Made by a program: the position numbers and the translations under genes | DNA from: Pseudomonadota bacterium | GTDB taxonomy: Bacteria > Pseudomonadota > Gammaproteobacteria > Burkholderiales > Thiobacillaceae | NCBI GenBank assembly: GCA_021802945.1 | Contig: JAJZRE010000012.1 | Coordinates: forward strand, 1 to 48,041 | Reading direction: 5' to 3' | DNA: 48,041 bases | In this document: in pieces, positions 37,160 through 46,096 of the stretch | How positions within the stretch are numbered: the stretch's first letter is position 1 | Layout: every line of letters begins with the position of its first letter | The notes under the pieces: generated by a model | Database searches by the model: none | What the model saw: only the letters and a program-made list of their open reading frames with translations | Told to the model about the DNA's origin: nothing

Positions 37160-38734
37160 TTGATTTTTTTGCTGTCATTCTCCCGCCTGCGTGCGCCTGC
37201 ATTTCCCCGAACCGTCGCCATTTACAAGCGGGCCATGGGATTCGCGTGTGTCGCTGGCGCCCTGCTTGGCCTCCTCTCCCCGTCTGCCTCGGCATTCGAT
37301 TTTCAGGATGTCGCGCAACGTGCCCGTCGCCTGGCGGACGAGCCGTACAAAAAACCCGATGGGGTCCTGCCGCCGGAATTGCGCGGCCTTAACTATGAAA
37401 ACTATCACCAGATCCGCTACAAGCCGGAGCGGATGCCGTGGCGCAACGCCAAGCTCCCTTTCGAACTGGATTTCTTCCCCCCGGGCTGGCACTTCGACCA
37501 GCCGGTCAAGATCAACGAAGTCACGGCTCAAGGCGTACGCGAGGTCCGCCCCGATCAGGACGCCTTCGACTATGGGGCCACCAAGGTCGACCCCGGCAAA
37601 CTGCGCGGCCTGGATTTCGCCGGGTTCCGGGTGCGCTACGCGGTCAATTCGGCCACACACAAGGATGAGGTCCTGACGTTTCTCGGTGCCAGCTACTTTC
37701 GCGCGCTCGGCAAAGGGCAACGCTATGGCCTGTCGGCGCGCGGATTGGCGATCGACACCGCACTGGCCACAGGCGAAGAGTTTCCGCGCTTCGTGGAATT
37801 CTGGGTGTTGCGGCCGCAGGCTTCGGATAAACAGCTGGTCATCTACGGCCTGCTCGATTCGCCGCGCGCTGCCGGCGCCTATCGCTTCGTGCTGACGCCT
37901 GGCGTCGACACGGTAATGGACGTCACGGCGCGCCTGTATCTGCGCGGCACTGTGGGCAAGCTGGGGCTCGCACCGCTGACCAGCATGTTTTATTTTGGCC
38001 GGGGCCAACATCCGGTCGAAGACGATTTCCGGCCGGCGGTGCACGACTCCGACGGACTGTCGATCCATATGGGCAGCGACGAATGGATCTGGCGCCCTTT
38101 GAGCGACCCCAAGCGCCTGCTGGTCACCTCGTTTTCCACCACCAATCCGATCGGCTTCGGCCTGATGCAGCGCCAGCGCGACTTTTCCAATTATGAAGAT
38201 CCGGTTTTGCGTTATGAGCTGCGGCCCAGCGCGTGGGTCGAGCCCAAAGCCCAGTGGGGCGCCGGGCGGGTCGAACTGGTGCAGATTCCATCACCCGACG
38301 AGACCAACGACAACATCGTTGCGTACTGGGTGCCCGACCGGCTGCCGGCGCCCAAGGCCGCCTATGACTACGCCTACCGCGTATGGTGGCAGAAGGACAA
38401 GGATACGCAGCCGCCCGGACTGCGCGTGACCCAGACGCTGTATGGGCGGGGCTACACGCACACGCCCGACGGCAGCATCGCGCTGGCGGTCGACTTCGAG
38501 GGGCCGCCCGACATGGAATCGCCCGCGCTCAAGCCCGAGGCGCAGGTATCGGTCGATGCGAACGCCAAGCTCCTCGAACAGAAACTGATCCACAACGACG
38601 CGACGGGCGGCTGGCGACTCTCGCTGCGCCTGCAACGGCTAGACGCAGGCAAGCCGGTGGAAATGCGCGCATCCTTGCGCAGCGGAAACAAGGGGATATC
38701 CGAGACATGGAGCTACATCTTGCCACCCGATTGA
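37160..38734 (+). CDS. opgG: Periplasmic glucan biosynthesis protein OpgG
   Basis: Periplasmic OpgG (MdoG) shapes osmoregulated periplasmic glucans made by OpgH. The 524 residues include an export signal ending SASA just before FDFQDV, and the OpgG domain (YENYHQIRYKPERMPW; FLGASYFRALG; PLTSMFYFG; HDSDGL). TTG 37160 has AGGA just before it; ATG 37235 also gives a plausible signal peptide (MGFACVAGALLG...) and is a real alternative. The gene overlaps opgH by 28 bp. Confidence 0.9.
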   Translation: MIFLLSFSRLRAPAFPRTVAIYKRAMGFACVAGALLGLLSPSASAFDFQDVAQRARRLADEPYKKPDGVLPPELRGLNYENYHQIRYKPERMPWRNAKLPFELDFFPPGWHFDQPVKINEVTAQGVREVRPDQDAFDYGATKVDPGKLRGLDFAGFRVRYAVNSATHKDEVLTFLGASYFRALGKGQRYGLSARGLAIDTALATGEEFPRFVEFWVLRPQASDKQLVIYGLLDSPRAAGAYRFVLTPGVDTVMDVTARLYLRGTVGKLGLAPLTSMFYFGRGQHPVEDDFRPAVHDSDGLSIHMGSDEWIWRPLSDPKRLLVTSFSTTNPIGFGLMQRQRDFSNYEDPVLRYELRPSAWVEPKAQWGAGRVELVQIPSPDETNDNIVAYWVPDRLPAPKAAYDYAYRVWWQKDKDTQPPGLRVTQTLYGRGYTHTPDGSIALAVDFEGPPDMESPALKPEAQVSVDANAKLLEQKLIHNDATGGWRLSLRLQRLDAGKPVEMRASLRSGNKGISETWSYILPPD

Positions 38735-41238
38735 ATGGCGGCTTTCCCGGACGGGACAGGTGCGAAGACTATCTCGACCGCCTGCCTTTGGCGCAGGAAC
38801 AGCGCGATGCCATATTGGTCCGGCTGGCCGAACTGGATGTATCCAGCACGCGCGAAGCGATGGCGGCGTTGCATATTGCGCTCGCCGGCCACGGAAACGA
38901 TGCCGACCCGGATAATCCAGCCGTCGCGTCCATTTACAGCCGGCTCGCTACAGGCAAAAGCGAACTGCCCCTGGCAGCCGGAACCGGGCACGAGGCGGTG
39001 GCGCAATCGCCCCTACCCACCTCGCCGGCCATCAATCGCAGCACCATGGCCCCGCTGCGCTGGCCTCCCGGGCCCAGCTTTCGTCTGTTCAAGTCGCGCC
39101 GGCCCCGTCATGGCCCCGGTTGTTCCCTGCCCGGCAAGGATCCGGCGGATTCCCGTGTCTCCCCCGGCGGCTGGCAGACTGCCGCCAATCTGCGCCGCAT
39201 GGCATTGCTGGCATTGACCGTTGCCCAGGTCTACTTTCTCACCAGCGCCATGGCTGCGGTGTTGCCTTATCACGGCCACCGGGTGCTTGAGATTGCCATT
39301 CTGATCCTGTTCGCAATTTTGACCGCATGGGTCTCGCTCGGCTTCTGGACCGCGATAATGGGTTTTGTGGTGAAAGTCGCCGGCGGCGACCGCTTTGCAA
39401 TTTCGGCCAGCGCGGCCGCCGATGCGCCCATCGACGAGCATGCGCGCACCGCGGTGATCATGCCGATCTGCAATGAAAACGTCGCGCGCGTGTTCGCCGG
39501 GCTGCGCGCCACGCATGAATCGCTGGCGCGCAGCGGCGAATTGCGGCACTTCGACTTCTTCATACTCAGCGACAGCAGCGACGCCGACAATCGCGTCGCC
39601 GAGATCGATGCCTGGCTCGCGCTGTGCCGTGCCGTGCAGGGTTTCGGACATGTGTTCTACCGCTGGCGCCAACACCGGCTCAAGCGCAAGAGCGGCAACG
39701 TCGCCGATTTCTGCCGGCGCTGGGGTGCCAACTACCGTTACATGATCGTGCTCGATGCCGACAGCGTGATGAGCGGCGCGTGTCTCGCCAGCCTCGTGCG
39801 CCTGATGGAAGCCAACCCCGGCGCCGGCATCATCCAGTCCGCGCCGCTGGTCGCGGGACGCGACACCCTCTATGCCCGCATGCAGCAATTCGCCAGCCGC
39901 GTATACGGGCCGCTCTTCGTCGCCGGGCTGCATTTCTGGCAGCTGGGCGAGTCCCATTACTGGGGACACAACGCCATTCTCCGCGTGGCGCCTTTCATGC
40001 GCCACTGCGCGCTAGGCCAGCTGTCCGGCGGCGGGCCATTGTCGGGAGAGATCCTCTCGCACGACTTCGTGGAGGCCGCGCTGATGCGCCGGGCGGGGTG
40101 GACGGTCTGGATCGCGTACGACCTTCCGGGAAGCTACGAGGAGGTGCCGCCCAATCTGGTCGACGAATTGAAGCGCGACCGGCGCTGGTGCCAGGGCAAC
40201 CTGATGAACATTCGCCTGCTCCTGGCAAACGGCGTGCATCCGGCGCATCGGGCGGTGTTCCTGACGGGGGTGGCCGCGTATGCCTCCGCTCCCCTCTGGT
40301 TCCTGTTCCTGCTCCTGTCCACGGCCCAGCTGGCAGAACACGCACTCGCGACGCCGCAATACTTCGTCCAGCCGTTTCAGCTGTTTCCGGTGTGGCCGGA
40401 ATGGAATCCGCAACGCGCCATTGCGCTCTTCTCGTTCACGGCGGCACTGTTGTTTATGCCCAAGATACTGAGCGTCGTGCTGGTCTGGGTCCAGGGCGCG
40501 CAAGACTTCGGGGGAAGACTGCGCCTCGTTCTGAGCATGTTGGTGGAGTCGCTGTTTTCGGCCTTGCTGGCGCCGATCCGCATGCTGTTCCATACGACGT
40601 TCGTGCTGGCGCCGCTGCTGGGCCAGGGCATCCAATGGAAGTCGCCGCCGCGGGAAGACGTCGAAACCGGCTGGGGCGAGGCGCTGCGCCGCCATGGTTG
40701 GCATACGCTGCTGGGCCTGGCGTGGGCTGCCGGCGTCTATTGGCTCAAGCCCGCCTACCTGCTGTGGCTCATGCCTGTCGTGGGCGCGCTCATTCTGTCG
40801 ATTCCGATCTCGGTGCTCTCCAGCCGCATTTCCCTGGGCCAGCGGCTCCGCAGGCTCCGTTTTTTCCTGATCCCGGAGGAATTGAACCCGCCCGAGGAAC
40901 TGCGCCGGACCCACGAGCACGCCGCGCGTGCCGCCGCGCCGCCGGACTTCATCGAAGCCGTGACCGATCCGGTGACCAATGCCCTGATCTGTGCTACCGG
41001 GGTGCTCCGCTTCCGGCAATCCCGTGTCGCTGAACATCGCGCAAAACGGGTGGACAAGGCGCTCCGCGAGGGGCCCGATGCGCTCGGCACCGGCCACAAG
41101 ATGCATCTGCTCAACGACCCCGTCGCATTGTCGCGTCTGCACTTCGAGGTATGGGCCTCGGCCGAGGCCCATCCTGCATGGCGCAAGACGCTTCCACACC
41201 TCACGGGCCGCCTGCCATGCATCGCCGCAATTTCCTGA
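38707..41238 (+). CDS. opgH: Glucan glucosyltransferase OpgH
   Basis: Inner-membrane GT2 glycosyltransferase that makes the beta-1,2 glucan backbone from UDP-glucose. The 843-residue size matches E. coli OpgH (847). Motifs: two N-terminal helices after a long cytoplasmic head, then MPICNEN, the DADS metal site, SHDFVEAALMRRAG, and RRWCQGNLMN (the QxxRW-like motif), then about six helices. ATG 38707 is chosen for family length; it sits inside opgG. The stop lies 22 bp into opgD. The first ~100 residues are family-variable. Confidence 0.93.
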   Translation: MELHLATRLNGGFPGRDRCEDYLDRLPLAQEQRDAILVRLAELDVSSTREAMAALHIALAGHGNDADPDNPAVASIYSRLATGKSELPLAAGTGHEAVAQSPLPTSPAINRSTMAPLRWPPGPSFRLFKSRRPRHGPGCSLPGKDPADSRVSPGGWQTAANLRRMALLALTVAQVYFLTSAMAAVLPYHGHRVLEIAILILFAILTAWVSLGFWTAIMGFVVKVAGGDRFAISASAAADAPIDEHARTAVIMPICNENVARVFAGLRATHESLARSGELRHFDFFILSDSSDADNRVAEIDAWLALCRAVQGFGHVFYRWRQHRLKRKSGNVADFCRRWGANYRYMIVLDADSVMSGACLASLVRLMEANPGAGIIQSAPLVAGRDTLYARMQQFASRVYGPLFVAGLHFWQLGESHYWGHNAILRVAPFMRHCALGQLSGGGPLSGEILSHDFVEAALMRRAGWTVWIAYDLPGSYEEVPPNLVDELKRDRRWCQGNLMNIRLLLANGVHPAHRAVFLTGVAAYASAPLWFLFLLLSTAQLAEHALATPQYFVQPFQLFPVWPEWNPQRAIALFSFTAALLFMPKILSVVLVWVQGAQDFGGRLRLVLSMLVESLFSALLAPIRMLFHTTFVLAPLLGQGIQWKSPPREDVETGWGEALRRHGWHTLLGLAWAAGVYWLKPAYLLWLMPVVGALILSIPISVLSSRISLGQRLRRLRFFLIPEELNPPEELRRTHEHAARAAAPPDFIEAVTDPVTNALICATGVLRFRQSRVAEHRAKRVDKALREGPDALGTGHKMHLLNDPVALSRLHFEVWASAEAHPAWRKTLPHLTGRLPCIAAIS

Positions 41239-42797
41239 AAGCCGGCATCGCCGCCGGGTTTGCCGCATTCCCGATTTTGGGCCGCGGCGCCGCGACGCCC
41301 GCGCTGCCGAAGACCGCGGACAACGCCAGCCGTTTCGACTATGCCACGCTCAAGGGGCAAGCCCGGGCGCTGGCGGCCCGCGCCTATCAGCCCCCGGGCG
41401 GGGCGCTTCCCGAAAGCGTGCAGAAGCTCGACTGGGATCAGTTCCAGGCGATTCGCTACCGCCCCGACCATGCCCTGTGGGCAAACGAGCGGCTGCGCTT
41501 CGAAGCGCGGTTTTTCCATCTGGGCCTGTTTTTCAAGACGCCGGTTCGCATGTACGAAATACAGGACGGCCAGGCGCAGGAGATCGCCTACGACCCCGCC
41601 ATGTTCGATTACGGAAAAAGCGGTTTGCGGGGGTCGCATCTGCCCCCGGATCTCGGTTTCGCCGGCTTCCAGCTCTTCTATCACACCGACCGCCAGCGCG
41701 ACATCGCCGCCTTCCTCGGCGCAAGCTATTTCCGCGCGGTCGGGGGGGAAATGCAGTACGGGCTGTCGACGCGCGGCCTCGCAATCGACAGCGGCATGTC
41801 GCGCAGCGAGGAATTCCCGCGGTTCACCGCCTTCTGGTTCGAGCGGCCCGCGCCCGAATCGGACATGCTCACGGTCTACGCGCTGATGGATTCTCCCAGC
41901 ATCGCCGGCGCCTATCGTTTCATCATCCATCCGGCGGCGCGGCTGGTCATGGACGTCGATGCCGCGCTTTACCCGCGCAAGCCGATCGAGCGGCTCGGCG
42001 TTGCCCCGCTGACCAGCATGTTCCTCTTCGGCGAGAACGAAAATCGCATCAACCACGACTGGCGGCCGGAGATCCACGATTCGGACGGTCTGGCGATCTG
42101 GCGCGGAAATGGCGAATGGATCTGGCGACCGCTGGCCAATCCGGCGAACCTGCGTTTCAACGCCTACGCCGACGACAGCCCGCGCGGCTTCGGCCTGCTC
42201 CAGCGCGACCGCAATTTCGACCACTACCAGGATGACGGCGCCTTCTACGAGCGCCGGCCCAGCCTCTGGGTCGAGCCCCGGTCGGATTGGGGCAGAGGGT
42301 CGGTCCAGCTGGTCGAATTGCCGGCGTCCGACGAGACCTCCGACAACATCGTCGCATTCTGGAACCCCGCCGAAAAACCCCGGCCCGGCCAGGAATTGTT
42401 GTTCGCCTACCGTCTCTACTGGGGAAAGCAGCCGCCGGTCGCCCCGCCGCTCGCGCGGGTGGTCGCCACCCGTACCGGCCTGGGCGGGATCGTGGGGCAG
42501 AGACGCAAATACTTCTCCTGGCGTTTCGCGGTCGATTTTGCTGGGGGCGACCTCGGCATGCTCGGCAAGGATGCGGTCGTCGAACCGGTGATCGCCGCTT
42601 CGCGCGGCAAGGTCGAGATCACGTCCGTGCGGCCCCTGGCGTCGATACAGGGATTGCGTGCCATGTTCGACCTGAAGCCGGCCGATACGCGCCCGGACCC
42701 GATCAATCTCCGCATGTATTTGCGCGTGGACGGCCAGCCGCTGACGGAAACCTGGCTGTACCAGTGGACGCCGCCTCGGGTGCGACCGCCCTTGTAA
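41217..42797 (+). CDS. opgD: Glucan biosynthesis protein OpgD (Tat substrate)
   Basis: OpgG paralogue of 526 residues, with the same core motifs (FLGASYFRAVGGEMQYGLSTRG, PLTSMFLFGENENR, HDSDGL). It has a twin-arginine signal (MHRRNFLKAGIAAGF), so it is exported folded, as in E. coli OpgD. OpgD controls glucan backbone length. ATG 41217 is set by the Tat signal. In E. coli opgD is separate from opgGH, whereas here all three overlap as one operon. Confidence 0.93.
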   Translation: MHRRNFLKAGIAAGFAAFPILGRGAATPALPKTADNASRFDYATLKGQARALAARAYQPPGGALPESVQKLDWDQFQAIRYRPDHALWANERLRFEARFFHLGLFFKTPVRMYEIQDGQAQEIAYDPAMFDYGKSGLRGSHLPPDLGFAGFQLFYHTDRQRDIAAFLGASYFRAVGGEMQYGLSTRGLAIDSGMSRSEEFPRFTAFWFERPAPESDMLTVYALMDSPSIAGAYRFIIHPAARLVMDVDAALYPRKPIERLGVAPLTSMFLFGENENRINHDWRPEIHDSDGLAIWRGNGEWIWRPLANPANLRFNAYADDSPRGFGLLQRDRNFDHYQDDGAFYERRPSLWVEPRSDWGRGSVQLVELPASDETSDNIVAFWNPAEKPRPGQELLFAYRLYWGKQPPVAPPLARVVATRTGLGGIVGQRRKYFSWRFAVDFAGGDLGMLGKDAVVEPVIAASRGKVEITSVRPLASIQGLRAMFDLKPADTRPDPINLRMYLRVDGQPLTETWLYQWTPPRVRPPL

Positions 42798-42867
42798 TGT
42801 CCCGCCGTCGTGCGGGCGCGGTCGCGAGTCTCCGGCGGGCGACGCAGCCGGGTCGATCCGGCCCGTG

Positions 42868-43632
42868 TCAGGGCTCGGCCCGATAGCCGAGTGCTGCGCC
42901 GGTCTGCGCAGCCGCTTTCTGCAGCGCCGCGGCCCAGCCCGGCTTGTGGCGGTCGGCCGGCGCCGAGATCGACAGGCCGGCGACCAGCTTGCCTTCGGCG
43001 TCGCGCACCGGCGCGCCGATGCAGGCCACCCCCAGTTCGGCTTCCTCGCGGTCGCGGGCCAGCTGTTCGCGGCGTATGGTGTCCAGTTCGGCCGACAGGC
43101 GTTCCAGCGTGGTCAGGGTGTTCGGCGTGTAGGCCGGCAGCCCGGTGCGCTCGGCGTAGCCCATCACCCCGCTGGCACTGTCCTCGGCCAGGAAGATCTT
43201 GCCGACCGCGGTGACGTGCAGCGGCGCATGCGCCCCGACCACCTGCACCACCTGGATCAGCGTCTGGCCGCCCGACACGCGCTCGACGTAGACCGCCTCG
43301 TCGCCGCGCCGCACGATCAGGTTGACCGTCTCGCCGGTCAGCTCGGCCAGCTGCTGCATATATGGCATGGCCACCTGACGGATGTTGAGCCGCGCACGCA
43401 AGCGATTGCCCACTTCCAGCCAGCGCACGCCCAGATCGTATTCTCCGGCGCCGGTCTTCTCGACCAGGCCGTGCGCCATCAGCGCGCCGAGGATGCGATG
43501 CGCGCTGGCGGTATGCAGGTCGGCCTGCGCGGCGAGCCGGGTGAGGCTCATGGGACCCGGCGCGCGCGAGAGGACGCCGACCAGGGCCATGGCGCGGTCG
43601 AGCACCTGGATGGAGGAGTTGATGTTTTTCAT
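42868..43632 (-). CDS. IclR-family transcriptional regulator
   Basis: A 254-residue IclR regulator: winged HTH at about 6-70 (SLTRLAAQADLHTASAHRILGALMAHGLVE) and a C-terminal effector-binding domain (HVTAVGKIFLAE, LGVACIGAPVRD). ATG 43632 begins MKNINSSIQVLDRAM, the family start; GTG 43650 is an alternative. It is divergent from the phosphoketolase-like gene, and the gap holds dyads, so it likely controls both. The effector should be a metabolite of the catabolic genes next door. Confidence 0.88.
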   Translation of the reverse strand: MKNINSSIQVLDRAMALVGVLSRAPGPMSLTRLAAQADLHTASAHRILGALMAHGLVEKTGAGEYDLGVRWLEVGNRLRARLNIRQVAMPYMQQLAELTGETVNLIVRRGDEAVYVERVSGGQTLIQVVQVVGAHAPLHVTAVGKIFLAEDSASGVMGYAERTGLPAYTPNTLTTLERLSAELDTIRREQLARDREEAELGVACIGAPVRDAEGKLVAGLSISAPADRHKPGWAAALQKAAAQTGAALGYRAEP

Positions 43633-43651
43633 GAAGTGAAAATTTATCACG

Positions 43652-43730
43652 CAATATGAAAAATAATGCGCAATGCTGCTTCAATACGCTCATCGTTTCA
43701 CATCATGTGAAACATTTTCATATTGTGAAA
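43652..43730. promoter_or_regulatory. Candidate IclR operators in divergent promoter
   Basis: Three elements: a perfect 19-bp dyad GTTTCACATCATGTGAAAC (43695-43713), TTTCATATTGTGAAA (43716-43730), and CAATATGAAAA (43652-43662), an exact inverse copy of TTTTCATATTG at 43715-43725. All share TTTCA/TGAAA half-sites. The region is AT-rich and ends just before the ribosome site of the next gene. Confidence 0.6.
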
Positions 43731-43739
43731 GGAAGTGCC

Positions 43740-45965
43740 GTGAGTGCCCAGATGCAATCCGCCCCCCAGACCCTCCCCGCTTTCTGCGAGGGCATCCAGT
43801 ATTTCGCCGACCGCTTACCGGAAATCGACCGCCTGGGTGCCGTGCCGCTGCTGGGCCCGGACCAGCCCGCGCTGCCCGACGCGACCAGCGAAGCGGCCAT
43901 CTACCAGACCCTGCTCGCCGCCGACGCGCTGCGCTACCTGACGCTGCAGGTCACCGGCAGCAAGTCCTCCGGCCACCCCGGCGGCTTCGCCTCCAGCGCC
44001 GACGCGGTCGCCGCACTGCATCTGCTCGGCCACCGCAACCTGGTGACCGAGGTCGGCCACCACGCGCCCGGCTTCTATTCGGCGATGTTCCTCGACACTT
44101 CGCTGGAGGACATGGGCATCCGAACCGTGGCCGAGATGCGCGCGCGCTTCCGAGAACGCCACGGCCTGCTGGGTCATTTATCAGGAGCCATTCCCGGTCT
44201 CCTGGCCCCCGCCGGCCCCTTGGGCCAGGGTCAGCACTTTGCGCTGGCAGGCGCTTACTTGCACCGTGACAAGCTGTTTCCCGTCACCATCGGCGACGGC
44301 GGCCTCGGCGAGCCCTACATCATGAGCGCGTTCCAGCACTTCGCCACCGCCTATCCGGACGTCACCAACTACCTGCCGGTGCTGGTGTGGAACGGCTACT
44401 CGCAGGAGCACCACAGCATGGTGTCGCTGTGGGACAACGGCCGCATGACCGGCTACTGGCGCGCCCACGGCTTCGACGAGGTGCATCTGGTCGACGCGCG
44501 CGACTTCGCCGACACGCCCGACGCTCCGGTGTACGCGGACAGCACGACCTTCGGCTTCGCCGCGCGCATGGCCTTCACCGGCGCCATCCTGCAGGCGGCC
44601 AACGCCGCTGCGAAAAGCGCGCTCTCGGGCCGCCGCGCCTGCCTCATCGTCAAGCAGCTGAAGGGCGCGGGCGTGCACGCCACGGGCGCCAAGTCGCACA
44701 ACCTCTACGCCCACCACACGCTCGATTCCGACGACGTGAAGGGCGGGTTGCAGCGCCGCGCGCTGCCGGTCCAGGCCTGGAAGGTGACCCGCGAGAACTT
44801 CCGCCATGCCGGCGGCGGCCCGGCCGCGCGCGTGGCGGTGACCGAAAGCGTGCGTGATCTGCCAAGCCTCGACGGCCTGCCGCTGACCGAATTCGCCGTC
44901 GGCGAGAACCACATCCCCACCACCGCCTTCGGCCACGTGGTCGGCGAAGTGGGCAAGCGCGACCCGATGTTCGTCGTCACCAATGCCGACGGCAACGAGG
45001 CCTCGGGCATGGCCAACATCAACAAGGCGCTGACGATCCGTCACCCGACCGCCGACGGCCTCTATTTCCAGGGGCCTGCCGGCCAGGTCTACGAGCCGCT
45101 CAACGAGGACGCCTGCGCCGGCCTCGCGGTGGGCGTGTCGCTGTTCGGCGGCCGCAGCCTGTGGTGCAGCTACGAGTCCTTCGCCATCAACGGCCTGCCG
45201 ATCTGGCAGACGGTGACCCAGGCGATGGCCGAGCTGCGCCGCAAGACGCCCGCGACGGTGTGCCTGTTCACCGCCGGCGCGCTGGAGCAGGGCCGCAACG
45301 GCTGGACCCACCAGCGCCCCGAAATCGAGAGCTACTTCGCCGCGATGATGCGGAACGGCAACGTCTACCCGCTGTTCCCGGTCGACGCCAACATGATCCA
45401 GGCGAGCTACGACTGGGCGCTCAGGCAATCGAACAAGGGCATCGTCATCACCGCCTCGAAGTCGCCGCTGCCGATCCACGCCACGATGGCGCAGAGCTAC
45501 CGGGCGATCGACGACGGCGCGATGGTGCTGCAGACGCGTCCGGGCTCGCACACCGTGGTGTTCGCGGTGACCGGCGACATGGTGCTGCAGCCGGTGTTCG
45601 CCGCCGCCGAAAAGCTGGCGGAAGCCGGCATCGGTTCGCGCATCGTCGCCGTGGTCAACCCGCGCCGGCTGTACCGCCCGGGCGACGTGCTGTGGGACAG
45701 CGTGTCGGAACCCGACGGCCGCTTCATGGACGACGCCGCCTTCCGCGCGATGTTCCACGGCGACGTGCTGATCGGCGTCACCGGCGGCCCATCGGCGCCG
45801 CTGGAACCGGTGCTGCTGCGCAGCGCGGCCGCGCAGCGCGACGTGTTCTGCTGGAAGCGCGGCGAGACCACCGCCAGCCCGCAGCAGCTGTTCGACTTCA
45901 ACGGCATGAACGCGCAGGCGATGCATGATCGCGCGCTGGCGATGCTGGAGCGCGTTTCAGCTTAA
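43740..45965 (+). CDS. Phosphoketolase-like/transketolase-family TPP enzyme
   Basis: A 741-residue thiamine-diphosphate enzyme. The N-terminal half reads like transketolase (TGSKSSGHPGG, the GPLGQG loop, and GDGGLGEP as the TPP/Mg motif). The C-terminal half reads like phosphoketolase (SLWCSYESFAINGLP, GRNGWTHQRPE, FPVDANMIQASYDWAL). Homologues are sometimes annotated as xylulose 5-phosphate 3-epimerase, but I would not rely on that. GTG 43740 is chosen as AGGAAG lies five bases upstream; the longer frame to 43656 would bury the operators. Neighbours are a four-carbon acid sugar kinase and glcD, so it may cleave or transfer a ketose phosphate in sugar-acid use. Confidence 0.75.
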   Translation: MSAQMQSAPQTLPAFCEGIQYFADRLPEIDRLGAVPLLGPDQPALPDATSEAAIYQTLLAADALRYLTLQVTGSKSSGHPGGFASSADAVAALHLLGHRNLVTEVGHHAPGFYSAMFLDTSLEDMGIRTVAEMRARFRERHGLLGHLSGAIPGLLAPAGPLGQGQHFALAGAYLHRDKLFPVTIGDGGLGEPYIMSAFQHFATAYPDVTNYLPVLVWNGYSQEHHSMVSLWDNGRMTGYWRAHGFDEVHLVDARDFADTPDAPVYADSTTFGFAARMAFTGAILQAANAAAKSALSGRRACLIVKQLKGAGVHATGAKSHNLYAHHTLDSDDVKGGLQRRALPVQAWKVTRENFRHAGGGPAARVAVTESVRDLPSLDGLPLTEFAVGENHIPTTAFGHVVGEVGKRDPMFVVTNADGNEASGMANINKALTIRHPTADGLYFQGPAGQVYEPLNEDACAGLAVGVSLFGGRSLWCSYESFAINGLPIWQTVTQAMAELRRKTPATVCLFTAGALEQGRNGWTHQRPEIESYFAAMMRNGNVYPLFPVDANMIQASYDWALRQSNKGIVITASKSPLPIHATMAQSYRAIDDGAMVLQTRPGSHTVVFAVTGDMVLQPVFAAAEKLAEAGIGSRIVAVVNPRRLYRPGDVLWDSVSEPDGRFMDDAAFRAMFHGDVLIGVTGGPSAPLEPVLLRSAAAQRDVFCWKRGETTASPQQLFDFNGMNAQAMHDRALAMLERVSA

Positions 45966-45970
45966 AAACT

Positions 45971-46084
45971 TTATCCGCGAAGGACGCGGAGAAACGCGAA
46001 GGAAAATCAAAGAAATAATCTTGGATCAAGACTTCGACACTATTTGGTTTTCTTCGCGCCCCTCCGCGCCCTTCGCGGACAAAA
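45971..46084. repeat. Dispersed inverted-repeat element, copy 3
   Basis: The best-preserved copy. The left arm 45971-46006 (ATCCGCGAAGGACGCGGAG) pairs with the right arm 46048-46084 (CTTCGCGCCCCTCCGCG, CCCTTCGCGGAC) over about 36 bp with few mismatches; about 41 nt of AT-richer DNA lies between. It fills the gap between the TPP enzyme and the sugar kinase genes. Confidence 0.8.
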
Positions 46085-46096
46085 AAGGTTTAAATC

